Part shown: piece after piece, positions 47,636-55,090 of the stretch
How the letters are laid out: each line of letters opens with the position of its first letter
How positions within the stretch are numbered: position 1 is the first letter of the stretch
Assembly (NCBI RefSeq): GCF_000331735.1
Contig: NC_020126.1
Coordinates: 1,240,001 to 1,304,000, forward strand
Length of the DNA: 64,000 nucleotides
DNA from: Myxococcus stipitatus DSM 14675
GTDB lineage: Bacteria > Myxococcota > Myxococcia > Myxococcales > Myxococcaceae
Direction of reading: 5' to 3'
Position numbers and translations under genes: made by a program
The notes under the pieces: generated by a model
What the model saw: the letters and a program-made list of their open reading frames with translations, nothing else
What the model was told of the DNA's origin: nothing
Databases searched by the model: none

Positions 47636-47696
47636 GAAGGCGGTCAGGTTCAAGGCGCCAGGCCAGAACGACCCGGCGCCTTGGGGCGATGCGGGT

Positions 47697-50111
47697 CTAC
47701 AGCTTCAGATGGGTGTTGATGGCCCAGATACGCTCCATCACGTCATGGAGCTCGTACTCTTTGTCGATGATGTGCTGCTTGGAGACGCTCGTCACCTCGC
47801 AGTACCAGTCCACGAGGACGTCCTTGACGTCAGTGCCCGGGGTGGAGGGGACAATCTTGTTGTTGTCGGTGACCTTCACCAGGACGTTGCTGATGTCGTA
47901 GGTGCCCGGGAGGTTGGTGATCTCCTTCTTGAGGTGGGGGTACGGAACGTCGAGGGTGCGCTCCGTGATTCGCACGAGCGAGTGGTCTGGATGCATCCAG
48001 AATTCCTGACCATCTCTCGTGAAGGGTTGGTTGAGCCAGCCGGTGATGTTGCCGGAGGAATCCCGGACGGGGCGGCCAAAGCCCTTCCCCACGAGCTCCG
48101 CGCGCACTTCGTCGGCGGTGCGCTTGTACACACTCTGGAGGCTCTTGACGGCGGTGCCCTTCTGCTTGACGAGGTCCCGTGTGGTCTCGGACATCCTGGC
48201 CAGGAACTTCGCCTCCATCGTAAACTGGGAGAGCGCAATCAGCTGCGGCCCGGTGAGCCGCTTGGCGAGCGTATTGAGGTCGGCATCCTTCAGCGACCAG
48301 TTCAGCAGCTTCAGGATCTGGTCGCTCGTCATGCCATCCACCCGCGTCACGGCCTTTTCACTCAGCCGAACGAGGAGGTCTTCCTTCTCCCCCTTGGTGA
48401 GGCCCTTGATGTTGTCGAGCAGGGCGCTCAGCTTCCCGATGGGGAGGACCGCACCCGCGCTCACCGCCGTGCCGACGGTGCGCCAGAACGTCCCGCTGCC
48501 GACCACGAGGCCCGCGCCGGAGAGCATGCGCTCGCCGACGGTGAGGTCATCACCCCACGGGTTGCACAGCTCCTTACCGGTGACGACCTCGCACAGGTCG
48601 ATGAAGTCGCCCGCAGGGGTGAAGCCCAGGCCAATGCCCACCACGGCCTTGGTGGCCACGACGGCGCCCTCGAGGATGTTGCCGAGCGTCGCGAAGATGG
48701 AGGGGTCTTCGCTCGCCGCGCCCTCCTCCAGTGACCTGTAGCCACCGAAGAGCGCGTCCAACGTGTCGAGCACCAGCTTCTGCTCGAACGTGCGAGGTGG
48801 GTCGTCGTACCAGAGGTTGAGGTTGTTCTTGAGCGCCTGCGCCTGCGCGGCGCTCTCCGGCCGCTGCTCCAGGTACGCGACCAGGGCCTTGGTGTTCTCG
48901 CGCACGGGCGAGTCGTGGAACCAGTCCCCCTCGCCCATGAAGACGCGGATGAAGGTGAGGACGTCGAGCTGCGCCGAGTGGAACGCGCCCCACTCTTCCA
49001 GCGACACGCCCACGCGGGACTTCAAGCCGCGCTCGAAGACGTCCTGGTTGAAGCGCCACAGTCGCACCATGGACTGGAAGCCCTGGCGGTCCGTGACGAC
49101 GCCGTTGGTCAGCGTCTTGTTCAGCTCGGTGAGCGTCTGCTGGGCAAAGGCGGCGTAGGGGTCCTGCGTCTCGTCGAAGTCGTCCCCCTGGCTGACGTCG
49201 GGAACCTCGACCTCGTCCACCGCGTCGTCGCCGAGGTCCGGCTCGAAGGTGTCGGGGTCGTGGACATCCAGCCCACCCGGCTGCGGCATGACGTAGCCGT
49301 CCAGGTCCTGCATGTGCTGACGGAAGATGGCGTTGATGCGGTCAATCTCCGCGCGCAGCTCGTCCATGCTGGCCTGGAGGTCCGCGAGCATCTGCACCAG
49401 CCGCGAGCGGACGGAGGACGGAACCGCGCTGTAGCGGGCGAGCAGCGCCTCCAGCTCCGCGGACGTGATGGAGTCGAGCGGACGGTTCAGGAGCTGCTTG
49501 AGCTCGGCCTGGAGTGCTTCCAGCTGCGTCGCCTGCTGCCGGGCCCAGTCGAGCTGGTCGCTCAGCTGGCGCAGTCGATAGAGCTCCGCCTTCACCGCGT
49601 CCTCGAGCTCGGCGATGCTGCGCGAGAGCACGGGGTTGATTTCGGACAGGTCCATCGTCAGCGGGGCCACGCCGTGGAAGGGCTGTCCGTTGCGGGTGAT
49701 GTAGAACAGCCGCCGCGAGAGGTCCCCGGAGACGAGGTCGACCGTGTCCTCGCTGTGCGTGCAGTAGTCGCCGTTGCCCGTCGTGGAGACGTGGAAGAAG
49801 AAGTTGTTCTGTCCCCAGTTCAGCAGGCTGCCGTTGAAGGGCGCCTTGACGCGGCCTTCCTGGTCTCCGTTGGGGAGGTTGCGAAGCGGCGCGTCCGTGA
49901 AGGTCGGGAGGAGGGTGGTGTTGACGGTGAAGAGCGGGATGCCTTCGTAGAGAAGCGTGGGCTCGAGGCAGCTGTTGCGCGTGCCTCGGAAGGAGACGGT
50001 CTTCAGCTTGAGGGTGTAGTCCCGGGCGAGGCCCGCCGCGGAGGCGTCCTCCGGGAGGCCGGCCATCGTGACGCACACGAGGGCCGTGAGGCAGGTCCTG
50101 AGAAGGTTCAT
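47697..50111 (-). CDS. Cluster protein C, large exported protein with pre-toxin-TG-like segment (right copy)
   Basis: An 804-residue exported protein, about nine tenths identical to the left copy. Here the segment reads EVVTGKELCNPWGDDLTVGER, which keeps the TG pair of the pre-toxin TG module. Differences concentrate between about residues 400 and 660 (hydrophobic/helical part). Another short patch is near the C-terminus (TSVSKQHIIDKEYEL against TTVSKDYIIKNEYGL). The ~100 residues before that patch are unchanged. The N-terminal signal and coiled coil are conserved. As with the left copy, an effector role is only a hypothesis. Confidence 0.7.
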   Translation of the reverse strand: MNLLRTCLTALVCVTMAGLPEDASAAGLARDYTLKLKTVSFRGTRNSCLEPTLLYEGIPLFTVNTTLLPTFTDAPLRNLPNGDQEGRVKAPFNGSLLNWGQNNFFFHVSTTGNGDYCTHSEDTVDLVSGDLSRRLFYITRNGQPFHGVAPLTMDLSEINPVLSRSIAELEDAVKAELYRLRQLSDQLDWARQQATQLEALQAELKQLLNRPLDSITSAELEALLARYSAVPSSVRSRLVQMLADLQASMDELRAEIDRINAIFRQHMQDLDGYVMPQPGGLDVHDPDTFEPDLGDDAVDEVEVPDVSQGDDFDETQDPYAAFAQQTLTELNKTLTNGVVTDRQGFQSMVRLWRFNQDVFERGLKSRVGVSLEEWGAFHSAQLDVLTFIRVFMGEGDWFHDSPVRENTKALVAYLEQRPESAAQAQALKNNLNLWYDDPPRTFEQKLVLDTLDALFGGYRSLEEGAASEDPSIFATLGNILEGAVVATKAVVGIGLGFTPAGDFIDLCEVVTGKELCNPWGDDLTVGERMLSGAGLVVGSGTFWRTVGTAVSAGAVLPIGKLSALLDNIKGLTKGEKEDLLVRLSEKAVTRVDGMTSDQILKLLNWSLKDADLNTLAKRLTGPQLIALSQFTMEAKFLARMSETTRDLVKQKGTAVKSLQSVYKRTADEVRAELVGKGFGRPVRDSSGNITGWLNQPFTRDGQEFWMHPDHSLVRITERTLDVPYPHLKKEITNLPGTYDISNVLVKVTDNNKIVPSTPGTDVKDVLVDWYCEVTSVSKQHIIDKEYELHDVMERIWAINTHLKL

Positions 50112-50141
50112 GGAATCACCAGAAGAGGAAGGGCACCGCGC

Positions 50142-51725
50142 TCACAGGTCCTCGGAGGACCGGAGCGCCACGTCGTGGGAGATGGCTGCGGCGCGCACGC
50201 GGCCTGCGGCCAGGTGCTGCTCGATTTCCTGAAGCAGCGTCGCGTTCACGCCCGCGGTGCGCATGGAGGCGATGTTCAGCCGCATGGTGCCGGGGAGGGT
50301 GAGGTTGACGTAGTTGCGGGACTTGGAGAACTGGAGCGCCAGGGTGTTGCAACCCGTGCCCATCCACGGCGTGGCGGCGGCCTTCGCGCAGACGGACTCG
50401 AGCTGGAGGATGCTCTCGTGCTCCTGGAGCTTGCCGGCGAGGAAGTAGAGGCGGAGTTTCGTGCTGCGCGGAGGCAGCTTGCCGACCTCGGTGACGCGGG
50501 CGGTGGTCTCGGCGAGGAACTGGGTGGAGGCGGCGAGGTTGGTGTTCTGGACGATGGTCTGACGCGTGGCCTGGTCGGCCTGGAGCGTCATGAGGGCCGT
50601 CTGGCGGCGGCGGATGCCGTCGAGCGTCTTGGTGACGATGTCGGTGGTGCGCACATAGCGCGAGTCCGCGTAAGCCTGGATGTTGGCGAGCACCTGCATG
50701 GGCTCGTCGGCGAGCTTGGGGCGCGCGACGTTGTGCGTGCGGATGAAGTCGAAGTGGGGCTCCAGCTCCTCCTCGTACTCGTCATGGACGCGAGACAGCT
50801 GGCGGGAGAGGCGGAAGGCCTCGAGCTGGAGCGTCTGAGGGGCGATGCTCTCGGCGCGGCTGAGCTGGACGAGCTCCAACTGGACGTTGGGGAGCGTCGC
50901 GAGCGTGGCGGTGGAGGCCTGCTGGACGAGCACCTGGAGGCGATCGAGGAGGATGGGCTCGTTGGTGCGGTAGGTCTCGAACTGGGCCACGAGCGCCGCA
51001 TAGGCGGGCTGGTACGTCTGGAGCTTCGCCTGGTGGCGGTCGAACACGGACCGGATCTCCGACATCGTCTCCCGCTGGTGGGCGAGCTCCGCCTGGACGG
51101 GCTTGCCCTCTGCCTCGGCCTTCGCCTTGAGCAGCTCGGGCAGGGTGCTGTCGAGAATGCGCCGGTTGCTGTTCTCCACTTGCCGGATGGGCGCGTGGTA
51201 GCTGTTGACCATCTCGTTCGCGACTTCGCGAATCTTCCGGAGGCTCTGCTCGAAGGAGGTCGCGGTGACGTCCGGTGCGTTGGACGTCCGGTAGAACACG
51301 GCGACGCGCTCGACCTGTGCGTTCCAGGCGTCGAACTGGTCCGGGCTGGTGGCTGCCTTGACCCAAAGCACGGGGGGATACTTCATGCAGGCTTCCCAGG
51401 CCCGCTTCTTCTCGGCCTCCGTGGGGTTGCCGGGATTCTCGGCGAGGGTGATGCAGTTGGCCCTGATGAGGTTGAGGACGCCCTGGTACAGGTCCGCCGG
51501 CTCCCGGGTGCTGGAGCAGGTGGTGGGGATGGCATTGTAGTCAGGCCGGTACGCGCAGATGTCTGGCGTGGAGGAGGCCTGGGTCACCGTCGCGGTGGCG
51601 CCTGATTCCTTGGCGGTGGTGGGTGGGGAGTCGGTGGACGTCTGCTGGCCGCAGCCGGCGGCGAGCAGGAGCGCGGCGAAGGGCACGAAGCCGTGGCCGC
51701 GGATGAAGCGCAAGGGCGAAGTCAT
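50142..51725 (-). CDS. Cluster protein B, helical lipoprotein (right copy)
   Basis: A 527-residue lipoprotein precursor (LLLAAGC, Cys25). The last ~180 residues are nearly identical to the left copy. The linker after the lipidated cysteine (QQTSTDSPPTTAKESGATATV) and parts of the coiled-coil region differ. Cysteine positions are kept. Gene spacing to A (78 bp) and C (30 bp) equals that of the left copy. No recognised family. Confidence 0.78.
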   Translation of the reverse strand: MTSPLRFIRGHGFVPFAALLLAAGCGQQTSTDSPPTTAKESGATATVTQASSTPDICAYRPDYNAIPTTCSSTREPADLYQGVLNLIRANCITLAENPGNPTEAEKKRAWEACMKYPPVLWVKAATSPDQFDAWNAQVERVAVFYRTSNAPDVTATSFEQSLRKIREVANEMVNSYHAPIRQVENSNRRILDSTLPELLKAKAEAEGKPVQAELAHQRETMSEIRSVFDRHQAKLQTYQPAYAALVAQFETYRTNEPILLDRLQVLVQQASTATLATLPNVQLELVQLSRAESIAPQTLQLEAFRLSRQLSRVHDEYEEELEPHFDFIRTHNVARPKLADEPMQVLANIQAYADSRYVRTTDIVTKTLDGIRRRQTALMTLQADQATRQTIVQNTNLAASTQFLAETTARVTEVGKLPPRSTKLRLYFLAGKLQEHESILQLESVCAKAAATPWMGTGCNTLALQFSKSRNYVNLTLPGTMRLNIASMRTAGVNATLLQEIEQHLAAGRVRAAAISHDVALRSSEDL

Positions 51726-51803
51726 GGCAATGAGAGTCCTTTCGGGTCGGCCAGGGGCCGCCCGTCGGAGATGTCTGGGATTGAGGCTCGGAGACTGGCG
51801 CGG

Positions 51804-52790
51804 TTACGGCGTGAGCCAGGGCGCGAGCTGCACCCGGGCCAGGTCGAGCTTCTGCTGGGCGGCGACGACGGCGAGCGCGGCGGCCTGGTACTGCGCCTGG
51901 TATTGGGCGCGCACGGCGGGAGTGGAGCGGCCGGCGAGCTTGTCGATGACGACCTTCGCCTCGTCGCCGAGGAAGTCGCGCACCGTCTTCAGTGAGCCGT
52001 CGGGCTTGGTGTAGTCACCGGGGCCACCGAGGGTGCCGAGGTTGAAGAAGAGCTGGTTGAGCAGCTCGCGGTCGGCGTCGGTGAGGAGGAGCTCGGGAGG
52101 CGTGCCCGCGGGCTGCTCACAGGTGATGGCCACCTTGAGGAGGACATTGGAGGTGTCCATGGACTTGGCGCGCAGGTCCATCATCGTCTCGGTGGTGAGC
52201 TCCGCGTAGAAGCGGTTGGAGAGTTCGCCCATGAAGTTGTAGGCGGTGCTGAAGTCGAGGAGCGCCTCCAGATTGTCGCGCTGGAGCGTCTTCGTGGTGA
52301 CGTCCGCCTGGAGGTCCTGGATGAGCGTCTGGGCCTGAGGGGTGGAGTCGACGTCGACCTGGTTCCAGTCGATGTTCAGGGAGATGCGGCAGGTGTCCAC
52401 GAAGGACGCGGTGGGCGTCCAGGCGGAGGAGTCCTTGAGCTCGATGCTGGTGAGGAGCTGACGGTCGAGGCCACGCAGGACGACGGAAGGCGAGGAGAGG
52501 AAGGTGTAGCGGGTGGCGCTCCCGCCCGTGGGGGTGAGCGTCACCTCCAGCGGGTACTGGGTGGAGCAATTGCCAGACAGGGAGCGCTGGACGACGGTGC
52601 GCATGGGCACGGCCGTCATGAAGTCCGTGCCAGTCAATGTCTGGGTGGGGATGGAACAGCGGGTCAGTCGTCCCGCGGTGGGCGTACAGCGGGCCGGGGA
52701 GATGACGTCGATGACCGTGGTCTGCGCCAGCGCGGCACTGCCGCACAGCGAAGACACGAGGAGTGCTCCGAACAGCATCTGTCTAGGCAT
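51804..52790 (-). CDS. Cluster protein A, secreted protein (right copy)
   Basis: A 328-residue secreted protein with signal MPRQMLFGALLVSSLCGSAALAQ. The mature sequence matches the left copy except for one Ala/Thr change (VDSTPQ against VDSAPQ). ATG 52790 gives the signal peptide; a longer in-frame upstream extension is rejected. It is the first gene of the cluster. The upstream 391 bp to the divergent sigma-factor gene hold a TATAGT box (52913-52908, minus strand) that could be a -10, without a clear -35. Confidence 0.78.
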   Translation of the reverse strand: MPRQMLFGALLVSSLCGSAALAQTTVIDVISPARCTPTAGRLTRCSIPTQTLTGTDFMTAVPMRTVVQRSLSGNCSTQYPLEVTLTPTGGSATRYTFLSSPSVVLRGLDRQLLTSIELKDSSAWTPTASFVDTCRISLNIDWNQVDVDSTPQAQTLIQDLQADVTTKTLQRDNLEALLDFSTAYNFMGELSNRFYAELTTETMMDLRAKSMDTSNVLLKVAITCEQPAGTPPELLLTDADRELLNQLFFNLGTLGGPGDYTKPDGSLKTVRDFLGDEAKVVIDKLAGRSTPAVRAQYQAQYQAAALAVVAAQQKLDLARVQLAPWLTP

Positions 52791-53010
52791 GAGGCTTGCG
52801 TTCCAAAGAAGCGCGAGCGCGTGCGAGCTGTCCTGGAACGAGGCACTGTCACCGCACCGGCTCACGAAGAGTCGAGGATTTTGGAGAAACAGGCCCCTGC
52901 GAGCGGCACTATACATTGTCGTGCCGGAATCGGCGAGAAAGTTGTGATGTTGTCTTATTGCCGTCCCGCGTGTGAGTCATTCCACGCGAAGTGCGCAGGG
53001 TGCCCGGCTG

Positions 53011-53037
53011 CATCACACTGTGATGAGCGGGGTTACA
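53011..53037 (+). promoter_or_regulatory. Palindrome plus GTTACA upstream of the ECF sigma gene
   Basis: CATCACACTGTGATG (53011-53025) is a perfect palindrome around one base. It is followed after six bases by GTTACA (53032-53037), 145 bp before the sigma start codon. The same arrangement precedes the metal lipoprotein-TolC-oxidase operon, and the 20-mer CATCACACTGTGATGAGCGG is identical at both places. Likely operator for a dimeric regulator. Confidence 0.65.
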
Positions 53038-53181
53038 CCCGAGGGCGGCTCGCCGCGGGCCAACTCATGAGAATCGTTGGCGCGCGCCTTGGGTACGCGA
53101 CTTGCCTTGTGCAGGGGCTCGGCCCGGCGCATTCATGGGGATGCGCGGCACGGGACTGCGGAAGGTCAGAGGAGGGAAGGG

Positions 53182-53763
53182 ATGAACGCAGTGGAGCAGG
53201 GTGGCGTGGAGGCGATGCGGGAAGAGGGCGACGGGGTGACGCGGGCCCTGGTGGAGAATCACCGGCAGTTCCTCGCCTTCGTGGAGCGACGCGTGGGCAA
53301 CCGCGCGACGGCGGAGGAGATCCTCCAGTCCGCCTTCGTGAAGTCGCTGGAGAAGAGCGGCACGCTGTCCGACGCGGAAGGCGCGGTGACGTGGTTCTAC
53401 CGGCTGCTGCGCAACGCGATGGTGGACCACTACCGTCGCCAGCAGGTGGAGGGGCGCGCGCTGGAGCGTGAGGCTCGCGAGGCGGAGGAGCCGTCCGAGG
53501 ACCCGGAGCTGAAGCAGGCCGTCTGCGCGTGCGTGGGCAAGCTCCTGCCCACCCTCAAGCCCGAGTACGCGGAGATGGTGCGCCAGGTGGACCTGGAGGA
53601 GCGCGCCGTGCCCGACGTGGCTCGCGAGGCGGGCATCACGCCCAACAACGCGGGGGTTCGGCTGCATCGCGCCCGGCAGGCCCTGAAGAAGCAACTGGAG
53701 CGAAGCTGTGGCTCCTGTGCGTCCCACGGCTGCTTGAACTGCTCCTGCAAGTCACACGCTTGA
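53182..53763 (+). CDS. corE: ECF sigma factor with C-terminal Cys-rich domain, CorE-like
   Basis: A 193-residue ECF sigma factor. Region 2 includes NHRQFLAFVERRVGNRATAEEILQSAF and WFYRLLRNAMVDHYRR; region 4 includes VAREAGITPNNAGVRLHRARQAL. The C-terminus ends in a Cys-rich tail (CGSCASHGCLNCSCKSHA) with six cysteines and two histidines. Such a tail is the metal-sensing domain of CorE-type sigma factors, which in Myxococcus respond to copper redox state (CorE) or to cadmium and zinc (CorE2) without an anti-sigma factor. None is encoded next to it here. The copper ATPase and oxidase genes nearby are the expected targets. ATG 53182 follows GGAGGGAAGGG. Confidence 0.82.
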   Translation: MNAVEQGGVEAMREEGDGVTRALVENHRQFLAFVERRVGNRATAEEILQSAFVKSLEKSGTLSDAEGAVTWFYRLLRNAMVDHYRRQQVEGRALEREAREAEEPSEDPELKQAVCACVGKLLPTLKPEYAEMVRQVDLEERAVPDVAREAGITPNNAGVRLHRARQALKKQLERSCGSCASHGCLNCSCKSHA

Positions 53764-53831
53764 GCGGGCGGCGGTCAGGACGCCTGGCGGTGAGAAAGCC
53801 CTTGCCGAAGCACGGGGCCCGCCATTAATTC

Positions 53832-53861
53832 TCGGGGAGGCGCTGAGGGGCGCCTTCCCGA
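53832..53861 (+). terminator. Terminator hairpin after the sigma gene
   Basis: TCGGGGAGGCGC (53832-53843) pairs with GCGCCTTCCCGA (53850-53861), 12 bp with one wobble and a 6-nt loop, 68 bp after the stop. AAAAG follows on the plus strand rather than T, so it is a weak intrinsic terminator in this direction. Confidence 0.5.
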
Positions 53862-53963
53862 AAAGACGACGTCACCCTCGCTTCACCCCGCTGGACCGAC
53901 AGTTTCCGAACAGTTCCTTCCACGGCCCATGACACGGGTGGGGCCGCCGATGAGGGACCTCGC

Positions 53964-54947
53964 ATGGAAACCGTCTCACCCTCCCCAGAACCGCTCTCCC
54001 TCGACGAGTGCAAGGTCCGCGCTTCGCTCCTGCTGAAGGGGCTGAACTCGGCCGACTCGGCGCGCGCCACGCAGGCGGCGGAGCGCTTCCGCTCACTGCC
54101 CGCCCTCTCCCGACTGTCCCTGGGCGAGGTGCTCGCGCGACGGGACTCCCTCCAGCGCAAGCACGCGCTCGCCGTCATCGCGCACGAGCAGGGGCACACC
54201 TCGTGGAGCGAGCTGAAGCACGCGTGCGACGCGCGAGCGGTGCCGCGCGTCGACTTCGAGCTGCTCCTCTCCCGCGTGGGCGGCCTCTTCCTCAACCGCT
54301 GGTTCACCTCGTACGACGAGGCCGTCGCCTCGCTGCGCCAGGATGGCGGCCACCTGTTCCCCTTCCGGGAGCAGTTCTTCATCTGCGAGTCCCCGCTCCT
54401 GAAGGTGCTGGGCGCGGAGCCGTCCGACGCGGACTGGGAGCGGATGGGGCCGAACTGGCTGGAGCCGCGGGATGCGCAGGCCCATGCCCGACTCGAGCAG
54501 CGCCTCTTGCGACTGTGCCGCGAGACCCCTCTTCACCCCACAAGGAAGCCCGCCATGTCCTCCGCCGAGTCCTCTTCACCCACTGGAAGTCGAGCGCGCC
54601 GCGCGGACCTGAAGCGCGAGTACAAGGAGAATCCCCCGGCCATGGGCGTGTACGCCGTGCGCAACCTCGCCAACGGCAAGGTGCTGGTGGGCGCGAGCCT
54701 CAACGTCCCGGGCATGCTCAACCGCATCCGCTTCGAGCTGACCAGCGGCATGCCTCGCGTCCCCGCGCTGCTGGCGGACTGGAACCGCTACGGCGAGAGC
54801 CAGTTCTCCTTCGACGTGCTGGATGTGCTGGAGCCGCCCGAGGAGCCGGGCGCGGACCTGAAGGAGGAACTTTTGGTGCTGGAGAAGCTGTGGCTGGAGC
54901 GCCTCAAGCCGTACGGTGACGCGGGCTACAACGAGCCCCCCAAGTAA
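53964..54947 (+). CDS. GIY-YIG-like protein with N-terminal helical domain
   Basis: A 327-residue protein. The N-terminal helical region (KVRASLLLKGLNSADSARAT, then IAHEQGHTSWSELKHA at about 70-85) resembles the lead-in of ankyrin-type repeat proteins. The C-terminal part (about 215-327) reads MGVYAVRNLANGKVLVGASLN, then LNRIRFELTSG, resembling a diverged GIY-YIG nuclease core in which GVY and VGAS replace GIY and YIG. Some catalytic residues may be missing, so nuclease activity is doubtful. An internal Met at 54555 could be a second start that yields the C-terminal domain alone. Transcribed between the sigma factor and the copper ATPase, with no obvious link to metal. Confidence 0.6.
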   Translation: METVSPSPEPLSLDECKVRASLLLKGLNSADSARATQAAERFRSLPALSRLSLGEVLARRDSLQRKHALAVIAHEQGHTSWSELKHACDARAVPRVDFELLLSRVGGLFLNRWFTSYDEAVASLRQDGGHLFPFREQFFICESPLLKVLGAEPSDADWERMGPNWLEPRDAQAHARLEQRLLRLCRETPLHPTRKPAMSSAESSSPTGSRARRADLKREYKENPPAMGVYAVRNLANGKVLVGASLNVPGMLNRIRFELTSGMPRVPALLADWNRYGESQFSFDVLDVLEPPEEPGADLKEELLVLEKLWLERLKPYGDAGYNEPPK

Positions 54948-55090
54948 CCCGGCGAGCGTCGGCCGGCTCCTCCGTCGTGGCGCGGAGGGCCGGAGACTCC
55001 TCGGCGGGGGCGGGTGCGCACCCTTCCTGAAAATCACCTGTAAGAGTCGGCGGGCCTTTTCGTTGGCCGGGGTGAAAGGAGAGCCGCACC

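Larger units (their letters stand above)
45781..52790 (-). repeat. Right copy of the tandemly duplicated five-gene cluster
   Basis: Partner of 38290-45295. Homology continues slightly past the E stop codons (GACGCTATGG and GGCATTGGCC near 38270 and 45766) and ends in the regions upstream of gene A. This makes the original duplication unit about 7.5 kb. No transposase, terminal inverted repeat or target duplication is visible at the ends, which favours recombination over transposition. Confidence 0.95.

Noticed and set aside
48915-51605. Long plus-strand open frame opposite cluster genes C and B
   Set aside because: Antisense shadow of GC-rich codon bias; a matching shadow appears over the left copy; no signal or domain.
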